A stretch of DNA of 30,269 nt from CAZLMG01 sp964560765 (GTDB lineage: Bacteria > Bdellovibrionota_B > Oligoflexia > Oligoflexales > CAZLMG01), in assembly GCA_964560765.1 (NCBI GenBank), contig CAZLMG010000047.1:1-30269 (forward strand), written 5' to 3'. Below the pieces are notes generated by a model, which was not told where the DNA came from, made no database searches, and saw nothing but the letters and a program-made list of their open reading frames with translations. Of the stretch, positions 17,532 through 24,716 are shown piece after piece. Within the stretch, counting starts at the first letter, position 1; every line of letters starts with the position of its first letter. The position numbers and the translations under genes are program-made.

Positions 17532-17735
17532 CCAGCGAAGACATATGACTTTGGGGATGTTTGCGGAATTGATGCTTGGGTAGATATCAATGCCTACATC
17601 GATGACGGGATCATCGGAAATTGGGCAAGATCGCATGGTAACACTTGGGATTTAATGGAAAAGGCTGCGACCGATCAAGATTGGCTGATGCGTAAATTCA
17701 ATAACTCATCAGGCGGTGAAGCCAAGGTTTTGTAA
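17532..17735 (+). pseudogene. 5'-truncated coding remnant
   Basis: An open frame of 67 codons runs from just after a TAA at 17529-17531 to the TAA at 17733-17735. It reads like real protein: YDFGDVCGIDAWVDINAYI, then DDGIIGNWARSHGNTWDLM and FNNSSGGEAKVL. It has no start codon in its first 40 codons and no Shine-Dalgarno site, so it looks like the C-terminal end of a gene whose front part has been lost. I do not recognise the family. The loss may be linked to arrival of the Fic gene, whose start lies 85 bases away on the other strand. Confidence 0.45.
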
Positions 17736-17835
17736 CGAAAAGCTCTTTCGCTCGGGATCAAACTTGACCTGCAGTCGTCTATGGCCTGAGGCTATCAGAG
17801 TTCTCGCCCCGTTGCCGATCACCAACGCCCAGAAA

Positions 17836-17863
17836 TTGATCACAATTAAACTATAGATATCAT
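17836..17863 (+). promoter_or_regulatory. possible sigma70-type promoter before the 87-residue gene
   Basis: TTGATC at 17836-17841 (4 of 6) and TATCAT at 17858-17863 (5 of 6) with a 16-base spacer. It lies about 40 bases upstream of the sigma28 promoter and could give basal expression of the same gene. Weaker evidence than for the sigma28 site. Confidence 0.35.
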
Positions 17864-17901
17864 GGTGTTGCATCTATTTCTTAAGCTCATTCAAACGATT
17901 C

Positions 17902-17928
17902 TAAAGTTTCCGTCAGAATTGCCGATAA
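17902..17928 (+). promoter_or_regulatory. consensus sigma28 (FliA) promoter
   Basis: TAAAGTTT at 17902-17909, an 11-base spacer, and GCCGATAA at 17921-17928. Both boxes and the spacing equal the FliA consensus as known from enteric and other proteobacteria. Transcription would start near 17935, about 20 bases before the ATG of the 87-residue gene, with GGAGGG in between. This places the gene in the late flagellar/motility regulon. Confidence 0.85.
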
Positions 17929-17954
17929 ATACCCTGCACTTTGGAGGGCAAACT

Positions 17955-18218
17955 ATGTCATCGAACTTCAAGAGCTCAGATAAGATCCGCAGGGAGCGTA
18001 ACGCCGAGTTATTGCGGCGGATGAAGAACGGTGAGGTACTCACGTCTTACGAAAGTGCGGCGAGCTGGTTTCCGCCGCGTCCGATCATCGAAAAAGACCG
18101 CCGTGCCATCGAACGCCTCTATGGCAGCAACGCTCAGCCGATCGATACCGTTGCGAACACCTCGGAGCCAGCGCAAGAGGGTTCAGTGGAAGTGTTTCCG
18201 CTGCGCCGCGCCAACTAG
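17955..18218 (+). CDS. small unknown protein under a sigma28 promoter
   Basis: An 87-residue cytosolic protein. It has a highly charged first half (DKIRRERNAELLRRMKNGE) likely to be helical, a central SWFPPRP turn, a second basic helix (EKDRRAIERLYG) and an acidic, flexible tail. I recognise no family; it does not look like FlgM, the usual small late-flagellar regulator. The ATG at 17955 has GGAGGG 7 bases upstream, which rejects the longer frame from 17862 that would begin upstream of the promoter. It stands alone between a sigma28 promoter and a strong terminator, so it forms a single-gene transcription unit. A role in motility, chemotaxis or their regulation is inferred from the promoter only. 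Confidence 0.75.
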   Translation: MSSNFKSSDKIRRERNAELLRRMKNGEVLTSYESAASWFPPRPIIEKDRRAIERLYGSNAQPIDTVANTSEPAQEGSVEVFPLRRAN

Positions 18219-18244
18219 TTCATCGTCCAGTCTTCAATCATCGA

Positions 18245-18274
18245 AAACGCCAGGCCCAGTGCCTGGCGTTTTTC
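18245..18274 (+). terminator. strong rho-independent terminator
   Basis: An 11-bp perfect stem (AAACGCCAGGC/GCCTGGCGTTT) with a 5-base loop is followed by TTTTTC, 27 bases after the stop codon of the 87-residue gene. The As on the left arm make it partly bidirectional. Confidence 0.9.
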
Positions 18275-18350
18275 TTTTGCTGGAGTCTCAGGTATTCAAG
18301 CAGAATGCCGAAGAAAAAGTGCAATACGGAACTCGCAGACGGGGATAGTC

Positions 18351-19928
18351 TTGGGGCGTCAAGCGCACAAATTGCGATGGACAAGAGTGCAACTAGCACC
18401 TGATGTTCCGGAAATCGATCTCTCTTTGCCGATTGGCACCTATTCGGGCGTCGGTGCATGGACGTACGACTTCGGCACGGGAAAGACATGGTGGAGTGAG
18501 GGTGTTTACGGCATCTATGGCCTCGAACCCCCCATGGATTTTGCCCCCGAGTTGGACCAATTCTTCACCCCAGAAGATGCTGAACGAATTTTGAAAGCGA
18601 TTGAGCGTGCCCGAACATTTGGTGAATCCTGGGATATTGAGGCACCGTTTCAATCGGCAGATGACCGAAAATTATGGGTGCGCTCGACGGGGTCGCCGGT
18701 GCGACGCGGCGATGGTACCATCGTCATCCTGGGTGGCTTCTTCGATTTGACCGTGCACCATCAACTTCGACAAGACGCCAATGAAAATCATAATTTCGTA
18801 GAGTCCATTCTCGATAACTTGCCTCACATGGTTTTCGTGAAAGATGCCCGTGATTTGCGCTTTGTCAAATTCAACAAGGCAGGCGAGAAGCTTTTGGGCG
18901 TGGATTCTTCGCAGTTGATCGGCAAGAGTGACTATGACTTCTTTCCAGCCGCGCAAGCCGATCATTTCGTCGCCAAAGATCGGCATACCTTAGCGCAGCG
19001 CGTCACCATCGATATTCCCGAGGAGCCGATTCAGACGCCAAACGGCGTACGCTATCTGCACACACGCAAAGTGACTGTGTTAGATGACTCGGGAGAGCCA
19101 GCGTTCCTCTTGGGTATCTCAGAAGATATTACGGAACGCAAAGAGCAAGCCAAGCTGATCGAGAATCAGCGAGCTGCCCTTGAGCACTCTAGCCGTCTTT
19201 CATCCCTTGGAGAGATGGCTGGCGGCGTTGCCCATGAGATCAATAATCCGCTAGCGATCATCAGTGGCGTTGGCGAGAGACTGGCGAACTTGGTGGATGA
19301 AGCAGAAACGAGCACTGTGGGCATTGATGGTTCCCAGTTAAGGCACCTCTCGGAAATTCTCACCCGGACTGTGCAGCGCGTTGCGCGCATTGTCAGTGGG
19401 CTTCGAGATTTCTCTCGCGATGGCACGAAGGATCCCATCGAGGCTGTGCCTGTGATTCAGCTCATCGATGAAACCTTGGGTCTCTGCGCCGAGCGCTTTC
19501 ACGCGCATGGTGTGGAGTTGGTTGTCGATCCCATCGCAACTGAATTAGTCACGGATTGCCAACCCGTGCGCGTGGCGCAAGTCTTGATTAACCTACTCAA
19601 TAATGCATTCGATGCCGTGTTTTCCCAGAAATCCATCAAGCGCGAGATTCGCATTCATGCCCAACACAGTGCCGATGGCAAGTTTGTCGAAATCTATGTT
19701 TGCGACTCGGGCCCCGGAGTGGATCCCATGATTGCCGACCGCATTATGCTGCCGTTTTTTACCACCAAGCCGCTCGGCAAGGGGACGGGGCTGGGGCTGA
19801 GCATCTCCCGGGGCATATGCGAAGCCCAAGGCGGGGCATTACACTTCGTGCGTGACTCAGCGAAACTGCCCGGGGCATGTTTTGTCGTCCAGTTGCCTGT
19901 GTCAGGGCGGGATCATCAGGCCGCCTGA
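18351..19928 (+). CDS. orphan PAS-domain histidine kinase
   Basis: A 525-residue soluble sensor kinase without membrane segments. A first PAS domain spans about 30-135 (GAWTYDFGTGKTWWSEGVYGIYGLEP is a typical PAS_3-like start) and a second about 146-262, ending in DITERKE. The HisKA dimerisation helix follows, with phosphoacceptor His295 in GGVAHEINNP. The ATPase domain has the N-box NLLNNAFDAV (Asn417/418), DSGPG (452-456) and GKGTGLGLS (477-485). There is no receiver domain and no adjacent regulator. The TTG at 18351 is the only early start in frame, with GGGG upstream. A 32-codon ATG frame at 18305-18403 overlaps it in another phase, so the true N-terminus is uncertain. Confidence 0.85.
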   Translation: MGRQAHKLRWTRVQLAPDVPEIDLSLPIGTYSGVGAWTYDFGTGKTWWSEGVYGIYGLEPPMDFAPELDQFFTPEDAERILKAIERARTFGESWDIEAPFQSADDRKLWVRSTGSPVRRGDGTIVILGGFFDLTVHHQLRQDANENHNFVESILDNLPHMVFVKDARDLRFVKFNKAGEKLLGVDSSQLIGKSDYDFFPAAQADHFVAKDRHTLAQRVTIDIPEEPIQTPNGVRYLHTRKVTVLDDSGEPAFLLGISEDITERKEQAKLIENQRAALEHSSRLSSLGEMAGGVAHEINNPLAIISGVGERLANLVDEAETSTVGIDGSQLRHLSEILTRTVQRVARIVSGLRDFSRDGTKDPIEAVPVIQLIDETLGLCAERFHAHGVELVVDPIATELVTDCQPVRVAQVLINLLNNAFDAVFSQKSIKREIRIHAQHSADGKFVEIYVCDSGPGVDPMIADRIMLPFFTTKPLGKGTGLGLSISRGICEAQGGALHFVRDSAKLPGACFVVQLPVSGRDHQAA

Positions 19929-19982
19929 GCGTTCCCGTATTCATCGCATAACAGACCAGTCTGATTGGTAGTTTTTTTTACA

Positions 19983-20034
19983 CCAAAGCCAATGCGGCGC
20001 ACTCGGGAACGCTGTTCCCGCACCTTTGGCTTTT
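19983..20034 (+). terminator. compound hairpin downstream of the kinase
   Basis: An inner perfect stem CGGGAAC/GTTCCCG (20004-20020, loop GCT) is enclosed by CCAAAG (19983) and CTTTGG (20024-20029), followed by CTTTT. A weaker ACCA/TGGT hairpin with eight Ts lies just before it, at about 19954-19979. Together they probably end transcription of the kinase gene. Confidence 0.55.
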
Positions 20035-20063
20035 CTGGCTGGTCCGAACTTCTCATTCCCGCA

Positions 20064-20069
20064 TATAAT
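20064..20069 (+). promoter_or_regulatory. TATAAT -10 box before the c-heme lipoprotein gene
   Basis: A perfect TATAAT lies 51 bases before the ATG at 20120 and after the terminator structures. No good -35 box is seen at 16-18 bases upstream, so an activator may be needed. Confidence 0.45.
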
Positions 20070-20119
20070 CCTCGCAAATCAATTCGCAGCGCACTTTTTG
20101 CGGTTATCGAGGAGGAGCC

Positions 20120-21409
20120 ATGGGGCTAAGATTTGCTTTGTTTCCTATTTCCCTTCTCGCGTCTGCTGTTACCCTGCTGGGTGCCTGTGGACGCGAAAGA
20201 GATGGTTCCCAGTTCGCAGCTAAGGGCTCGTCGGCGAATGGGCGACAATTGCTCAGTGTCGAGCAAGTAGCTCGCTACCGTCAGCTCATGCCCAGCTCTG
20301 CAGCGACAGAGTTAGCGGCCATTCTGCAAGATGAACGTCTGATTTGGTATGACAAGACCGCCATCGTACCGGGATACCAAGACTCTATGGGCGACCCAGA
20401 GGGGATGCGGCCGAATACCCTACGCAAAGACTTGATCAATACGGCTGTTCCAGGGGGGCACGAGCGAATTTTTGCTCGGCGCGGTTTGTTCCAGTTCCCA
20501 TTCGGGACGGGCGGTATCGATGAGTCCACCAACGCTTCAGGCTTTAACTTTTGGCTGCCCCCCATGGAAAACGGCAAAGAATGGCCGGTCGCTTATTGGC
20601 GTTTGCCTTGGTCGCGTTGGCGCTGGGTTTTCCCTACGGGCACCGTCTTGGGCGAAGTGCTGACGGTGAACTCTCCAGACGGCCGGCAAGTCGTTTTTGA
20701 GATTCGCACCCGAACTCGCTTAGAAAACACCTGGGCGAACGACATTTACCGTCCATTTCGTACAGCGGCCGAATTGGCTGCAGCTATTCAGCGACTGCGA
20801 CCCCAATGGGCCAGCAACACGAAACTGAAGACCTTGGTGCAACACCTGCAGCGTCACGATAATTTAAAGCCGGCATCATTGGTCGGTCGCAGCGTTTTTG
20901 CGAGCGCTTTCCCGCAGGTGGATGGCTTCGAAGATGTGCTGCCAGATTTCGGCGATCCCCAGTTAGTGATCGATCTGCTGCAGACGATGGAATTTCGCTC
21001 GGTGAAAGGGCAGGTCTGGAAGCAAAGTGGCAGTCAAATCACGTATGCGCCAACGACAAATCAGAGTTTTGGCGTGACGGCTAACAACTATCAGGCCGGT
21101 CTCTTTCCCACGGATGATGAATTTTGTGCGCGTTGTCACAAGGATGCTGGACGTGCCTTCATCGACTATTATGGTGATGTGGCGGCGTATGGTGAGCTTT
21201 GGGGCGAGGATCAGGCCTTTTCTTGGCATCTCTTCGAAACAGCAAACTTTGTCGATCCCCGAGGCGAAGTACGCAATTTCAATGAAGACAATCGTAGTTT
21301 GCGCAGTGACATGCGTGACGCTGGCCTAGTCGTTCCATTTCAACAAGGCGTGCACCCGGAAGGGCGCTATCGGCAGTTGCCACAAGATTGGAAGTATCGG
21401 CCCTTTTAA
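20120..21409 (+). CDS. c-type haem-binding lipoprotein of unknown function
   Basis: A 429-residue lipoprotein. The signal MGLRFALFPISLLASAV leads to the lipobox LGAC (Cys23, Gly at +2). A single CxxCH motif, CARCH at 336-340, predicts one covalent c-type haem and so periplasmic exposure. The rest, including WRLPWSRWRWVFPTGTVLGE (161-180) and repeated aromatic positions, does not match a cytochrome domain that I recognise; the WVFPxGTVxGE pattern hints at a beta-sandwich. A strong GAGGAGGAG site precedes the ATG. The Tat lipoprotein gene follows 41 bases later, so the two are probably co-transcribed. A redox or peroxidase-like role is possible, unproven. Confidence 0.75.
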   Translation: MGLRFALFPISLLASAVTLLGACGRERDGSQFAAKGSSANGRQLLSVEQVARYRQLMPSSAATELAAILQDERLIWYDKTAIVPGYQDSMGDPEGMRPNTLRKDLINTAVPGGHERIFARRGLFQFPFGTGGIDESTNASGFNFWLPPMENGKEWPVAYWRLPWSRWRWVFPTGTVLGEVLTVNSPDGRQVVFEIRTRTRLENTWANDIYRPFRTAAELAAAIQRLRPQWASNTKLKTLVQHLQRHDNLKPASLVGRSVFASAFPQVDGFEDVLPDFGDPQLVIDLLQTMEFRSVKGQVWKQSGSQITYAPTTNQSFGVTANNYQAGLFPTDDEFCARCHKDAGRAFIDYYGDVAAYGELWGEDQAFSWHLFETANFVDPRGEVRNFNEDNRSLRSDMRDAGLVVPFQQGVHPEGRYRQLPQDWKYRPF

Positions 21410-21450
21410 GGGCGGCAGCGTAAACTGAACTCAGAATGAGGAGTATCTGG

Positions 21451-21894
21451 ATGCGGCGTCGAGAATTTCTGCGTGCGACAACGACTGGTGCCTTGGGGGC
21501 TTTGACACTTCCTTTCTGGGGATGCGGTAGGGAAAACAAGCAGCATTCGAGTGCGCTCAGTGGCGATGAGCAGTGGGTGACCATTTATGATACCTACGCT
21601 CAGGCTCTGTATTTCGATGGTAGTCTTGGGCCAAAGACAGGGACGATTACAACAGCGATGATGGTTGCGGGTGAGGCGGTGACTTTGCAGTTTTGGCATG
21701 GGCACGGCGGCCGGCAGCATACATTTCAAGTGTCGGGGGATGATTTTGTTCAGCTAAAGCGTTTGCAACGGGTTTACATTGAAACCAGCGATGTGGATGG
21801 GCATCGCCATCGGTTGTTTATCGACCCAAAAGATGCGCGCTGGCGCGTTCCTGGTGCACCTGGGGTTCAGGTGCCGTTGCCACCTGGGTCGTGA
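21451..21894 (+). CDS. Tat-exported lipoprotein with histidine-rich motifs
   Basis: A 147-residue protein. The N-terminus MRRREFLRATTTGALGALTL is a twin-arginine signal, followed by FWGC with Cys25 as an unusual lipobox. The mature domain is small and beta-rich, with HGHGGRQH (about 84-91) and VDGHRHRLFIDP (about 120-131), which are good metal-ligand candidates. Tat export suggests that it folds or takes up a cofactor in the cytoplasm. The ATG at 21451 has GAGGAG 7 bases upstream, which rejects the ATG at 21436. Its neighbour is the c-haem lipoprotein, so an extracytoplasmic redox pair is a fair inference. Confidence 0.75.
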   Translation: MRRREFLRATTTGALGALTLPFWGCGRENKQHSSALSGDEQWVTIYDTYAQALYFDGSLGPKTGTITTAMMVAGEAVTLQFWHGHGGRQHTFQVSGDDFVQLKRLQRVYIETSDVDGHRHRLFIDPKDARWRVPGAPGVQVPLPPGS

Positions 21895-21904
21895 GGACTT
21901 TCGG

Positions 21905-22267
21905 TTAAGCATCGGGCGCATCAAGCTCTTGACGCAGTATGCTAGTTAGCTCGTCGATCGGAAATGGCTTGCGTAAGAAATGTCGAACGCCATATTGAAC
22001 GAGTCCCTGGTCGTCATCGGAAAATCCCGTCATGGCGACAATGACCGTATCCGGATGCTCGTTCGACAAGCGTACGATAATATCCTTACCGCCGATGCCT
22101 GGCATATTGATATCGGTAATGACTAACTCATAAGGGTGTTGATCAAGTTCGTCGAGTGCGTCGGCACCGCTCGTTTTGCCGGTGACCTCATAGCCAAGTT
22201 GGCGCAAGCGCTGCCCGATCAATTCTACCAAGTCAGGTTCGTCATCGATCAGGAGAACTTGCCGCAT
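21905..22267 (-). CDS. single-domain response regulator (CheY-like receiver)
   Basis: A 120-residue receiver with no output domain. The acidic pair Asp8-Asp9, phosphoacceptor Asp52 in VITDINMPG, switch Thr80 in AMTG and Lys100 in LRKPF are all present. It is probably phosphorylated by one of the nearby or distant kinases and works by protein contact. GAGG lies 7 bases before the ATG. It starts 20 bases after the stop of the beta-barrel-like gene and so is the second gene of that operon. The position of its kinase partner is unknown. Confidence 0.92.
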   Translation of the reverse strand: MRQVLLIDDEPDLVELIGQRLRQLGYEVTGKTSGADALDELDQHPYELVITDINMPGIGGKDIIVRLSNEHPDTVIVAMTGFSDDDQGLVQYGVRHFLRKPFPIDELTSILRQELDAPDA

Positions 22268-22287
22268 GTTTGAACCTCAACTAGCAG

Positions 22288-23319
22288 TCAAAACCGCCAG
22301 TAAAAATTGATATCCGACGCCGGCAGGACTCCGGCTTGGTCAATGGATTCGCCGTCTAGGTCCCGCCCAGAGATCACCATATACTGCACGCCGAGGCCGA
22401 TGCGAAATTGAAAAGTTTCCCAAACCCACTGTTGCGCCGCAGTTACTCGAAAATTATTGGCTCGCAGCTCTTCGATTTCCAGTTTTTCGATGCGGCTGGA
22501 AATCAAAATTTTATTGCCACCGGCGCGATCAAATTCACCCGTAATCTGAAACGTGTCGGACATTATGCCGGTAATTGAGGATACTTGCAGGGTTCGCTGG
22601 GCAAAACTATCCGTTTCGTTGACGGTGGCGCGCGCTTGATTTCGCGGCTGCTCTGGATCTTCCCCTGGTTCTTCGCCGGCGTCTGGGTTGTTTCGCTCAT
22701 CATAACTGCTGCCAGGATGCTTTGCCTCGTAAAGTTTGCGCTTGCCGAGTGGAGACAATGCGACTTTGATCGTGCCAAAGCCTTGGGTCCAGTAGGTATG
22801 AATACGCAATCGTGGCGATAAGCTATTGGTCCAAGAGATGCCCGCCTTTAGACGCCGCGCGCGCAGTTCCGAGAATTGATCGCGGACGGAGCCCCAAAGC
22901 ATGGTCTCGCGATCCGCATAGGCGATGCGCAGGCCCAAGGAGATAGCGTGGCGGCCACGTTCGTGCACCAGGAACTTTGCCTTCAGCGAAGGAACGCCGA
23001 ATAGTGCGGCAACGATATCAGTGCCCAGCATGGACTGGCCGCCAAGGCCAAACTCGACGTCTGTGCCAATCTTCACTTCACCTGGTGCCAAGGTCGAGGC
23101 GGTGAAGTCGTCCACAAGTGGTAACGTTGGGCGGGTCGGCGCATCCAGATCAGGCCGATCCAATTCCTTCAAGTCGGGTGCACCGTACTGGCCTTCAAAT
23201 TCTTGAGGAGGGGCGACAGGCAGTTGGCCCAAAGCCCGCGCGCCGAAGCTCAGGCCAAGGGCAATGACGCCATGCCAGCAGCAGGCTTTGAATGCGGGTT
23301 TACACTTTTGCAAATGCAT
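22288..23319 (-). CDS. predicted outer-membrane beta-barrel protein
   Basis: A 343-residue secreted protein. The signal peptide ends near ARALG (about residue 31). A proline- and aspartate-rich linker (34-70) follows, then a long series of amphipathic beta strands ending in NFYWRF, a C-terminal Phe typical of barrels recognised by BamA. An acidic, proline-rich loop (about 211-230) would be exposed. I do not recognise the family. The gene is divergent from hisS over 62 bases and precedes the receiver gene in one operon, an unusual partnership. Confidence 0.7.
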   Translation of the reverse strand: MHLQKCKPAFKACCWHGVIALGLSFGARALGQLPVAPPQEFEGQYGAPDLKELDRPDLDAPTRPTLPLVDDFTASTLAPGEVKIGTDVEFGLGGQSMLGTDIVAALFGVPSLKAKFLVHERGRHAISLGLRIAYADRETMLWGSVRDQFSELRARRLKAGISWTNSLSPRLRIHTYWTQGFGTIKVALSPLGKRKLYEAKHPGSSYDERNNPDAGEEPGEDPEQPRNQARATVNETDSFAQRTLQVSSITGIMSDTFQITGEFDRAGGNKILISSRIEKLEIEELRANNFRVTAAQQWVWETFQFRIGLGVQYMVISGRDLDGESIDQAGVLPASDINFYWRF

Positions 23320-23381
23320 AAATTCCAGCTATAAGGAAGAACTTACAGAGGTTACCGCACGGCAGACGAAGGAGCAATAGG

Positions 23382-24716
23382 TTGACGAAACAAACACGCG
23401 TCGAGCCCCGCAAGCTGAAAGGATTTCGCGATTATCCGCCCGCAGAGTGCTACGGACGGGAGCAGATTTTGGCCACCATTCGGCGGCACGCACGTTTAGC
23501 TGGCTATCAGGAGATTGCCACGCCGGCGTTGGAATACGCCGACGTCTTGCTGGGTAACGGCGGTGAAGAGGCAGACAAAGAGGTTTATAGGTTCATGGAT
23601 CACGGCGACCGACTGGTAGCTTTGCGCTATGACCTGACGGTGCCCTTCGCGCGGTTTGTCGCGGAGCATCAAGGGACGTTGCCTTTGCCCTTTAAGAAGT
23701 TTCAGACGGGCGAAGTTTGGCGGGGAGAAAAGCCGCAAAAGGGCCGATATCGGCAGTTTTGCCAGGCGGATTTTGATATTGTCGGCGCTGATACGGCCCT
23801 GGCGGATGCGGAAGTGATTGGAGTCTTGGCAAGCGCCCTGCAAGAACTCGTGCCGGTGCCGTTTACCATGGCACTAAGCCACCGCATTGTGCTTTCGGCG
23901 CTGATTCGCAAACTATTGCCGGGTCTGGATGCGGCGCGTGAGCCGCAAGTTCTCGCCGCGCTGGATAAGCTTGGTAAGATCGGACCGGAAAAAGTAGTCG
24001 CACTGTTGTGTGAACAGCCGGGTGTTGCCACCGAGGCGGCGCAAGCTTTGTTGGCGCTGCTGCAACCGTCTGGTCCCGAAGGGACGCCGCTTGATCCCAT
24101 TGCCGAGGTTTTACGCGGCGATGCTGCGGGCGAACAGGGACTCATTCGCCTGCGTCAGGTCCAGGCTATGGTGCGGCTATTAGCCCCGTCCGATCGCATG
24201 CGGGTTCAGGTCGACCTTTCCATCGCGCGTGGCCTGGGTTACTACACGGGGATCGTGTTTGAAACATTTATCGATGGTTTGCCAGGGTTCGGTTCGATCT
24301 CTTCTGGGGGGCGCTATAACGAACTCGTCTCCCGTTTTTCTAGCCAAGAACTCGCCGGAGTCGGGGGCAGCATTGGCGTCGATCGCTTGCTGGCAGGCCT
24401 CGAGGAGCTTGGGGCATTGCCGCATGCCCTACCGGCACAGCTCTTGATTGCGGTCATGGGTGATGAAGTTGCCGAGTTCGCCTTGCAGGTTCTGGCAACG
24501 GTGCGCGCGGCCGGCATTGCTGCTGACATTGCGGTGAAATCTGGGAAATTGGCGCAGCAGCTCAAGCATGCGGATCGCTTGCAAATTCCCTGGGTGGCCG
24601 TGATCGGCAGCGATGAACAGGCCCAGTCAGCAGTGATGCTTAAGCACATGGCCACGGGAAAACAGAACTTGGTGCGGGTGGCCGAAATCGTTCCGGCCTT
24701 GACCATCCCAAGTTAA
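23382..24716 (+). CDS. hisS: histidine-tRNA ligase
   Basis: A 444-residue class II aminoacyl-tRNA synthetase that charges tRNA-His. The N-terminus GFRDYPP, YDLTVPFARF, motif 2 KKFQTGEVWRGEKPQKGRYRQF with QADFDIVG, the histidine A-type motif GLGYYTGIVFET and motif 3 SSGGRYNEL followed by GGSIGVDRL are all visible. The C-terminal anticodon-binding domain fills about 350-440. The start is TTG at 23382 with AAGGAG 8 bases upstream. It is a single gene; its stop shares the TTAA at 24713-24716 with the stop of the convergent kinase gene. Confidence 0.95.
   Translation: MTKQTRVEPRKLKGFRDYPPAECYGREQILATIRRHARLAGYQEIATPALEYADVLLGNGGEEADKEVYRFMDHGDRLVALRYDLTVPFARFVAEHQGTLPLPFKKFQTGEVWRGEKPQKGRYRQFCQADFDIVGADTALADAEVIGVLASALQELVPVPFTMALSHRIVLSALIRKLLPGLDAAREPQVLAALDKLGKIGPEKVVALLCEQPGVATEAAQALLALLQPSGPEGTPLDPIAEVLRGDAAGEQGLIRLRQVQAMVRLLAPSDRMRVQVDLSIARGLGYYTGIVFETFIDGLPGFGSISSGGRYNELVSRFSSQELAGVGGSIGVDRLLAGLEELGALPHALPAQLLIAVMGDEVAEFALQVLATVRAAGIAADIAVKSGKLAQQLKHADRLQIPWVAVIGSDEQAQSAVMLKHMATGKQNLVRVAEIVPALTIPS

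Noticed and set aside
17862..17954. 31-residue N-terminal extension of the 87-residue gene
   Set aside because: It starts upstream of the sigma28 promoter, while the ATG at 17955 has an excellent ribosome-binding site.
22728..22755. TAAAGTTT followed by GCCGAG, a sigma28-like site
   Set aside because: The spacer is only 6 bases, the second box is poor, and it lies inside a coding region on the opposite strand.
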